Source: Ramlibacter sp. (GTDB taxonomy: Bacteria; Pseudomonadota; Gammaproteobacteria; Burkholderiales; Burkholderiaceae_C). Taken from it: DNA of 43,452 nt. The stretch is taken from contig NZ_JACCWG010000109.1 in the NCBI RefSeq assembly GCF_013697775.1, positions 1 to 43,452 on the forward strand, written 5' to 3'. Numbering within the stretch: the stretch's first letter is position 1; each line of letters begins with the position of its first letter. Positions 37,580 through 43,452 of this stretch are shown piece after piece. The notes below the pieces were generated by a model. It made no database searches and was not told where the DNA came from. It saw only the letters and a list, made by a program, of their open reading frames with translations. Made by a program: the position numbers and the translations under genes.

Positions 37580-38707
37580 ATGCTGCTGACCCAAGACCAG
37601 GAAATGATCCGCGACGCGGTGCGCGCCTATGCGCAGGAACAGCTGTGGCCGCACGCGGCGCACTGGGACCGCGAGCACGCGTTCCCGCGCGAAGCGCACC
37701 AGGGGCTGGCGGCGCTGGGCGCCTACGGCATCTGCGTGCCCGATGAATACGGCGGCGCCGGGCTGGACTACCTTTCGCTGGCGCTGGTGCTGGAGGAAAT
37801 CGCCGCCGGCGACGGCGGCACCAGCACGGCCATCAGCGTGACCAACTGCCCGGTCAACGCGATCATGATGCGCTACGGCAGCGAGGCGCAAAAGAAGAAG
37901 TGGCTCACGCGCCTGGCCGCCGGCGAGCTGCTGGGCGTGTTCTGCCTGACCGAGCCGCACGTGGGCAGCGACGCATCCGCGCTGCGCACCACCGCGGTGA
38001 AGCAGGGCGACGCGTACGTGATCAACGGCGTCAAGCAGTTCATCACCAGCGGCAAGAACGGCCAGCTGGCGGTGGTGATTGCCGTGACGGACAAGGGCGC
38101 CGGCAAGCGCGGCATGAGCGCCTTCCTGGTGCCCACCGACGCGCCCGGCTACACCGTGGCGCGCCTGGAAGACAAAGTCGGCCAACGCTCCAGCGACACG
38201 GCGCAGATCAACTTCGAGAACTGCCGCATCCCAGCCGAGAACCGCATCGGCGAGGAAGGCGAGGGCTACCGCATCGCGCTGTCGGCGCTGGAAGGCGGGC
38301 GCATCGGCATTGCCGCGCAAAGCGTGGGCATGGCGCGCAGCGCCTTTGACGTGGCCGTGGCCTACGCCAAGGAACGCGAGAGCTTCGGCACCGCCATCAT
38401 CAACCACCAGGCCGTGGGCTTTCGCCTGGCCGAATGCGCGATGAAGATCGAGGCGGCGCGCCAGCTGATCTGGCACGCCGCCGCACTGCGCGACGCCGGC
38501 CGCCCTTGTTTGAAGGAAGCGGCCATGGCCAAGCTGTACGCGAGCGAGATGGCCGAGCAGGTCTGCAGCGCCGCCATCCAGACGCTGGGCGGCTACGGCT
38601 ACGTGAACGACTTTCCGGTGGAGCGCATCTGGCGCGACGTGCGCGTCTGCCAGATCTACGAAGGCACGTCGGACGTGCAGAAGATCATCATCCAGCGGGC
38701 GCTGTAA
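37580..38707 (+). CDS. Acyl-CoA dehydrogenase
   Basis: LGAYGICVPDEYGGAGLDYLSLALVLEEIAAGDGGTSTAISV...FCLTEPHVGSDASALRTTAV...YAKERESFGTAIINHQAVGFRLAECAMKIEAARQL. Confidence 0.96.
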   Translation: MLLTQDQEMIRDAVRAYAQEQLWPHAAHWDREHAFPREAHQGLAALGAYGICVPDEYGGAGLDYLSLALVLEEIAAGDGGTSTAISVTNCPVNAIMMRYGSEAQKKKWLTRLAAGELLGVFCLTEPHVGSDASALRTTAVKQGDAYVINGVKQFITSGKNGQLAVVIAVTDKGAGKRGMSAFLVPTDAPGYTVARLEDKVGQRSSDTAQINFENCRIPAENRIGEEGEGYRIALSALEGGRIGIAAQSVGMARSAFDVAVAYAKERESFGTAIINHQAVGFRLAECAMKIEAARQLIWHAAALRDAGRPCLKEAAMAKLYASEMAEQVCSAAIQTLGGYGYVNDFPVERIWRDVRVCQIYEGTSDVQKIIIQRAL

Positions 38708-38734
38708 GCGCGCAGCACCCAGGAGGACACACGC

Positions 38735-39154
38735 ATGCCCATCACCAAAGGATTCCGCGCACTGGTCGACGCCGCCATGGCGCAGGTGAAGACGTACACG
38801 GTCCAGGACGTGCGTACGCGCCTGGGCAGCGACCCGCGGCTGCAGGTCGTGGACATCCGCGACGTGCGCGAGCTGCAGGCCGAAGGCACGGTGGCCGGCA
38901 GCTACCACGCGCCGCGCGGCATGCTGGAGTTCTGGGTCGATCCCACGTCGCCGTACTTCAAAAGCGTGTTCGCCGACGAAGGCAAGGAGTTCGTGCTGTT
39001 CTGCGGCGCCGGCTGGCGCAGCGCGCTGGCCGCCAAGAGTTTGCAGGACATGGGCATGACGAACGTGGCGCACATCGAAGGCGGCTACACCGAATGGGCC
39101 AAGCAAGGCGCGCCGACCGAGACGCTGGAAGAGCGCAAGGCGCGCAAGGGCTGA
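38735..39154 (+). CDS. Rhodanese-like domain protein
   Basis: LQVVDIRDVRELQAEGTVAGSYHAPRGMLEFW...EFVLFCGAGWRSALAAKSLQDMGMTNVAHIEGGYTEWAKQGAPTE (active-site CGAGWRS). Confidence 0.95.
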   Translation: MPITKGFRALVDAAMAQVKTYTVQDVRTRLGSDPRLQVVDIRDVRELQAEGTVAGSYHAPRGMLEFWVDPTSPYFKSVFADEGKEFVLFCGAGWRSALAAKSLQDMGMTNVAHIEGGYTEWAKQGAPTETLEERKARKG

Positions 39155-39567
39155 TGGCGGCACCGGCTGCCGGCGCGCCGTGCCCCTGCGCACGCGCCGA
39201 CCTCAAGAAACGTCCCCTGGCGTTCGTGCACTGCTGCGGCCGCTATCTCGGCCACTTCGACACCACGCCGGCGCCGGACGCCGAGTCGCTCATGCGCTCG
39301 CGCTACTGCGCGTACGTGCTGCAGGACGCGCGGTATCTGGTGGCGACCTGGCACGCCGGCACGCGGCCGGCCGAGGCCGAGACCGACCCCGGCATCAAGT
39401 GGCTGGGACTGGCCGTGCATGCGCACCGGCAGAGCGACGCCACGCATGCAGAAGTCGAGTTCGTCGCCCGCTACCGCATGGCCGGCCGCGCCGCGCGCAT
39501 CCACGAGCGCAGCCGCTTCATGCGGGAGGACGGCCGCTGGTTCTACGTGGACGGCGATGTATGCTGA
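39154..39567 (+). CDS. YchJ/UPF0225-family SEC-C motif protein
   Basis: APCPCARADLKKRPLAFVHCCGRYLGHFDTTPAPDAESLMRSRYCAYVLQDARYLVATWH. TGATG overlap with the preceding gene. Confidence 0.9.
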   Translation: MAAPAAGAPCPCARADLKKRPLAFVHCCGRYLGHFDTTPAPDAESLMRSRYCAYVLQDARYLVATWHAGTRPAEAETDPGIKWLGLAVHAHRQSDATHAEVEFVARYRMAGRAARIHERSRFMREDGRWFYVDGDVC

Positions 39568-39571
39568 ACGC

Positions 39572-40249
39572 ATGAACGACAAGAGTTTCGAAGCCGTCCT
39601 GTTCGACTGCGACGGCGTGCTGGTGGACAGCGAGCGCATCACCAACGGCGTGCTGCGCGAGATGCTGGGCGAGCTGGGCTGGCAGCTGAGCGTGGAAGAG
39701 TGCATGCGCATCTTCGTCGGCAAGGCGGTGAAGGACGAGCGTGCGCTGATCGAGCGGCACACAGGCAAGCCCTTCAGCGAGGACTGGCTGGCCGAGTTCC
39801 GCGAGCGCCGCAACCGCGGCCTGATGGAACGCGTGCAGCCGATTCGCAACGCGCTGCAGGCGGTCGAGCAATTGCACGCACGCCACCAGGGCCGCGTTGC
39901 CGTCGCCTCCGGCGCCGACCTTCCCAAGGTGGAACTGCAGCTGCGCAAGACCGGCCTGATGCGCTTCTTCGAGGGCCGCGTCTTCAGCGGCCACGACCTG
40001 CCGCGCTCCAAGCCTGCCCCCGACGTGTACCTGGCGGCGGCGGCCGCACTCGGCGCCGACCCCGCGCGCTGCATGGTGGTGGAGGACACGGTCACCGGCG
40101 TCACGGCCGGCGTGGCGGCCGGCGCCACCGTGTTCGGCTACAGCCCGCCCGAGGCCGGCCACGACGCGCCGGATGCGCTGCGACGCGCCGGCGCGTCGGT
40201 GATCTTCAGCGACATGGCCGATTTGCCGGCACTGTCACTGCGCTGCTGA
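39572..40249 (+). CDS. HAD-IA family phosphatase
   Basis: FEAVLFDCDGVLVDSERITNGVL...VAVASGADLPKVELQLRKTGL...SKPAPDVYLAAAAALGADPARCMVVEDTVTGV. Confidence 0.95.
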   Translation: MNDKSFEAVLFDCDGVLVDSERITNGVLREMLGELGWQLSVEECMRIFVGKAVKDERALIERHTGKPFSEDWLAEFRERRNRGLMERVQPIRNALQAVEQLHARHQGRVAVASGADLPKVELQLRKTGLMRFFEGRVFSGHDLPRSKPAPDVYLAAAAALGADPARCMVVEDTVTGVTAGVAAGATVFGYSPPEAGHDAPDALRRAGASVIFSDMADLPALSLRC

Positions 40250-40289
40250 TCGCGACACATCACTGCTGCGGCAACGGCCGCATGCCGAG

Positions 40290-40802
40290 TCAAGCAGCAG
40301 CGGCGATGCGCTCCATGCGCGGCTTGGCGATCGTCAGGTAGTCCGCCGTCTTCAATGCGATCGAGCGGTCCAGCCGCGCGGCGTTGAAGTACAGCGTGGG
40401 CCGCTCGGCCAGCGCCGGGTCGGCGACCAGCTCCAGGTCGTCGTCGAACGTGAACGGCAGGATGGTGCCGGCCACGCTCTGCGCCAGGCGCTCGGCCACG
40501 GCCGGATCAGTGAAGCGCGCGAAGGTGCCGCCCTTCAGCCGCTGGATGGCGGCGATGTCCACCTTGCGGTCGCCTGGCACGACGGCCAGTACGAAGCGCG
40601 TGCTCTTCTTGCCGATCTTCACCATCACCACCATGCACTTGGCCGCATCGGCCACGGCGTGGCCGCGCATCGCGCTCACGAGGTCGGTGCGGCCTTCGGG
40701 CGCATGGTCGATCAGCGAATACGCCGCGCCGTGCGCGTCCAGCAGCGCGACCAGGCGCGCGTAGGCGTCGATGGCCGGAACGGCAGCTTGCGGCTCACTC
40801 AT
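40290..40802 (-). CDS. YbaK/EbsC-type aminoacyl-tRNA deacylase family protein
   Basis: YSLIDHAPEGRTDLVSAMRGHAVADAAKCMVVMVKIGKKSTRFVLAVVPGDRKVDIAAIQRLKGGTFARFTDPAVAERLAQSVAGTILPFTF. Confidence 0.88.
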   Translation of the reverse strand: MSEPQAAVPAIDAYARLVALLDAHGAAYSLIDHAPEGRTDLVSAMRGHAVADAAKCMVVMVKIGKKSTRFVLAVVPGDRKVDIAAIQRLKGGTFARFTDPAVAERLAQSVAGTILPFTFDDDLELVADPALAERPTLYFNAARLDRSIALKTADYLTIAKPRMERIAAAA

Positions 40803-41175
40803 CGCCCACCGCGGTGACGCCGCGCCCTTCGATCATCAGCATGGCCGTGGGCTCGGGCGCGCGCGTGCGGTGCAGCACGCCCTTGGGCACGGTGTAGCCC
40901 TGGTTGGGTTTGAGTTCCACCGTGGCGCCTTCGATGTCGACGAACAGCGTGCCGCGCACCACGTAGAAGAACTCGTCTTCCTTCTCGTGCTTGTGCCAGT
41001 GGAATTCGCCGTGCACCACGCCCAGCCGCACCACGCAGTCGTTGACTTCGCACAGCGTGCGGTTGGACCAGCCGGGCGGCGCGTTGTCCACCAGGTGATC
41101 GACGTCGATGTGCTTGAGAAAACCGAACTGCACGTCGCTGGTGATGTCGTAGGGGGAAGGTGCGTCTTGCTTCAT
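40795..41175 (-). CDS. Cupin-domain protein
   Basis: VVRLGVVHGEFHWHKHEKEDEFFYVVRGTLFVDIEGATVELKPNQGYTVPKGVLHRTRAPEPTAMLMIEGRG: both cupin motifs. Confidence 0.93.
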   Translation of the reverse strand: MKQDAPSPYDITSDVQFGFLKHIDVDHLVDNAPPGWSNRTLCEVNDCVVRLGVVHGEFHWHKHEKEDEFFYVVRGTLFVDIEGATVELKPNQGYTVPKGVLHRTRAPEPTAMLMIEGRGVTAVGDE

Positions 41176-41185
41176 GGTGGATGCT

Positions 41186-41954
41186 TCAGGAGGAGGGACA
41201 GATCGCGAACACCCGCGCGGGGAAGCCCGCGCCGGCCTTGGGTTTGGGCCAGCTCGCCACGGCGAGCGCGCCGGCCTCGGGCACCTGGTCCAGGTTCGCC
41301 AGCAGCTCGATCTGCCAGGCGTCCGTGTCCAGCACGTAGCGCTCCAGCGACACGTCGCCGCGGCTGACCGAGATGCCGCTGTCGGTGTCGGTGGTTTCGT
41401 GGCCAAAGGCGAGCGCGCCGCGGTCTTCGTGCAGCAGGCGCAGCACTTCGGCGCTCCAGCCGGGGAAATGCGCCACGCCGGCCGCGTCGCGGTTGTGCAT
41501 GCGTGCATGCGAGGGCCAGCGCTGCGACCAGTCGCTGCGCATCGCCACGAAGGCACCGTGCGGGATGCGGCCGTGCCGCTCTTCCCAACGCTGCACGTCG
41601 GCCGGCTGGATGCAAGAGTCGCTGCGCGCGCGCGCAGGCGGCGCTCGCGTCGATCACCACCAGCGGCAGCACCATCTCCGTCACCGGGATCTCGTCGAGG
41701 AAGCGGCGGCCCGGTACGAAATGCGCGCCCGCATCCACGTGTGTGCCCCACTGGCCGACCAGCTGGTAGTGGTGCGCGAGAAAGCCCTGGCCCAGCGTGC
41801 CCTTGTCCGGCGCGTGCGCATACAGCGTGGTGCGTTGCGCGGGCGGGAAGGCTTGGCAGTGCGGGATGTCGCCGTCGAACGCATGCGTGAGGTCGACCCA
41901 GCGGCCGCACTTGAGCACGTCCAGCAACGCCCAGTAGGGATGCGATGCGCTCAA
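41186..41954 (-). pseudogene. Kynurenine-formamidase-like cyclase family protein, frameshifted at the GC repeat near 41624-41635
   Basis: N-part SASHPYWALLDVLKCGRWVDLTHAFDGDIPHCQAFPPAQRTTLY...QLVGQWGTHVDAGAHFVPGRRFLDEIPVTEMVLPLVVIDASAACAR, then SDSCIQPADVQRWEERHGRIPHGAFVAMRSDWSQRWPS... in another frame. TTG start at 41954 overlaps the upstream stop (TTGA). Confidence 0.85.
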
Positions 41955-42622
41955 GGCTGCACTCCCGCCACGTCGAGGATGGATGCAATCTGGGCGCCGA
42001 AGGTGTCGGCGGGGAACAGCCCGTCGAACAGCGCGCTTCCCACCGTGAAGCCCCACACGCCGGCCGCCTGCATGGCGCCGATGCGCATGGCGCTGTCGAT
42101 GCTGCCGGCCGCGATCACCGGCACGGGCACGGCCCGCACCACGGCGCGCGCCAGCGCCGGCACATCGCCCGCGAAGCGGTAGGCCAGCAGGTCCAGCCCG
42201 TGCACGCCGGGAATGGCGGCCAGCGCGCGGGCGTCCTCGATGATCTCCGTCGCGTCGCCGACCAGGCGCGTGGGATGGCCCACCGTGTGGCCGGCGAACG
42301 GAAAATAGCGGATCGGCCGGCCGCGCAGGATGCGCACCGCGTCGTGCGCCTGCCGCCCGCCCAGCGCGTAGTCCACCTGCAGGCGTGCCGCGGCTTCCAG
42401 CGAGGTCAGTTCCGCATCGCGCGTGCCGCTGACCACTTCCAGCAAGGCCTGCCGGCCGTCGGCCTTGATCATCGCGACCAGTTCGGCCAGTTCGTCGAAC
42501 GGCAGGCCGATGTCCTTGACGCCGACGTGCAGCAGCGGGCCGCCGCGCAGGCGCCGGTACACCTGCGCCGCGTCGCCCACCGTGCGGTCGTCGCGCGTGA
42601 GCATGAGGATGAAGTGGCTCAT
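41951..42622 (-). CDS. HisA/HisF-like TIM-barrel protein of unassigned function
   Basis: MSHFILMLTRDDRTVGDAAQVYRRLRGGPLLHVGVKDIGLPFDELAELVAMIKADGRQALLEVVSGTRDAELTSLEAAARLQVDYALGG...PVPVIAAGSIDSAMRIGAMQAAGVWGFTVGSALFDG. Beta/alpha alternation; ATGA overlap with the pdxA-like stop. Confidence 0.75.
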   Translation of the reverse strand: MSHFILMLTRDDRTVGDAAQVYRRLRGGPLLHVGVKDIGLPFDELAELVAMIKADGRQALLEVVSGTRDAELTSLEAAARLQVDYALGGRQAHDAVRILRGRPIRYFPFAGHTVGHPTRLVGDATEIIEDARALAAIPGVHGLDLLAYRFAGDVPALARAVVRAVPVPVIAAGSIDSAMRIGAMQAAGVWGFTVGSALFDGLFPADTFGAQIASILDVAGVQP

Positions 42623-43452
42623 TCGGATGTTTTCCTGGTGCACAGGTCGTGCGCCATGCACAGCGCGGCGCGCAGGCTGGACGGGTCGGCGATGCCTTGG
42701 CCCGCGATGTCGAACGCGGTGCCGTGGTCGGGGCTGGTGCGGATGAAGGGCAGGCCGGCGGTGAGGTTCACGCCGTCCTCGATGCCCAGCAGCTTGATCG
42801 GGATCAGGCCCTGGTCGTGGTACTGCGCGATCACGATGTCGAAGCGGCCGCGCCGCGCCTGCATGAACACCGTGTCGCCCGGCAGCGGTCCGGTGGCGTC
42901 GATGCCTTCGGCGCGCGCCGCGGCGACGGCGGGCGCGATGACGCCGGCCTCTTCCGACCCGAACAGGCCGCCTTCGCCCGCGTGCGGGTTCAGCCCCGCC
43001 ACCGCGATGCGCGGCGCGGCGATGCACATCGCGCGCAGCGTGCGGTGCGCAAGCCGGATGATGCGCAGCTCGCGCGCGCTGTCGATCTGGTGGATGGCAT
43101 CGGCCAGCGAGCAGTGCACCGTCACCAGCATCACGCGCAGCGCGGTGTTGAGCAGCATCATGGCGGTGTCGGATGCGCCGGCGAACTCGGCCAGCATTTC
43201 GGTGTGGCCCGGGTGACGCACACCCGCCGCGGCCAGCGCTTCCTTGTGCAGCGGCGCGGTGCAGATGGCGGCCACTTCACCCGCCATGGCCAGGCCGATG
43301 GCGTGGCGCACGGCCTCGAAGCCAGCGCGGCCGGCGCGCGCGTCGACCTTGCCGAACGGCAGGTCGGGCGGCAGGTCGCCGATGTCGATCACGTCGAGCA
43401 CGCCCGCCTGCGCCGCATGTTGCTGCGGCGTGCGCACCACGCGGACCGCGCG
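42619..43452 (-). CDS. pdxA: 4-hydroxythreonine-4-phosphate dehydrogenase family (PdxA/PdxA2-like), 5' end outside the window
   Basis: AICTAPLHKEALAAAGVRHPGHTEMLAEF...VAGLNPHAGEGGLFGSEE...GPLPGDTVFMQARRGRFDIVIAQYHDQGLIPIKLLGIEDGVNLTAGLPFIRTSPDHGTAFDIAGQGIAD. Confidence 0.93.
   Translation of the reverse strand, partial: RAVRVVRTPQQHAAQAGVLDVIDIGDLPPDLPFGKVDARAGRAGFEAVRHAIGLAMAGEVAAICTAPLHKEALAAAGVRHPGHTEMLAEFAGASDTAMMLLNTALRVMLVTVHCSLADAIHQIDSARELRIIRLAHRTLRAMCIAAPRIAVAGLNPHAGEGGLFGSEEAGVIAPAVAAARAEGIDATGPLPGDTVFMQARRGRFDIVIAQYHDQGLIPIKLLGIEDGVNLTAGLPFIRTSPDHGTAFDIAGQGIADPSSLRAALCMAHDLCTRKTSE

Noticed and set aside
1-43452. CRISPR arrays, tRNA/rRNA genes, retrons or DGR-like repeats
   Set aside because: I saw no regularly spaced repeats, no recognisable tRNA cloverleaf, no reverse transcriptase and no cas-like proteins on either strand by reading.

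Overview
GC-rich chromosomal window, consistent with Burkholderiales (Comamonadaceae-like gene content; inferred from protein families, not from a search). The left end (1-7.5 kb) is an accessory patch: an IS630-like transposase tail abutting a truncated M4 metallopeptidase, a zinc-ribbon/class III cyclase/AAA/TPR protein, a SAM methyltransferase, a conserved hypothetical gene, and an IS256-family element nested (with a 9-bp target duplication) inside a decayed IS481-family transposase. The rest is mostly chromosomal: hppD/Lrp, GNAT, corC-lnt, porin/LysR, an archaic (Csu-type, spore-coat-U) chaperone-usher locus with a frameshifted usher, glyQS, a small two-gene module containing a DUF6036-like nucleotidyltransferase apparently missing an internal segment, gmhB-plsC-YgjP-like peptidase, a large multi-PAS/GAF histidine kinase, a LiuR-controlled leucine-degradation-type locus with two matching 24-bp operators (one a perfect palindrome), carbonic anhydrase-aceK, thiolase/SDR/acyl-CoA dehydrogenase, rhodanese/YchJ/HAD, and a minus-strand operon pdxA-like/TIM barrel/cyclase/cupin/YbaK. 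I found no unambiguous new system. The best candidates for follow-up are the pdxA/TIM-barrel/cyclase/cupin operon, the small gene pair wedged between glyS and gmhB, the mosaic composition of glyS, and a recurring pattern of frameshifts at GC-dinucleotide or G runs (usher, MBL hydrolase, cyclase) that is either sequence error or slippage.
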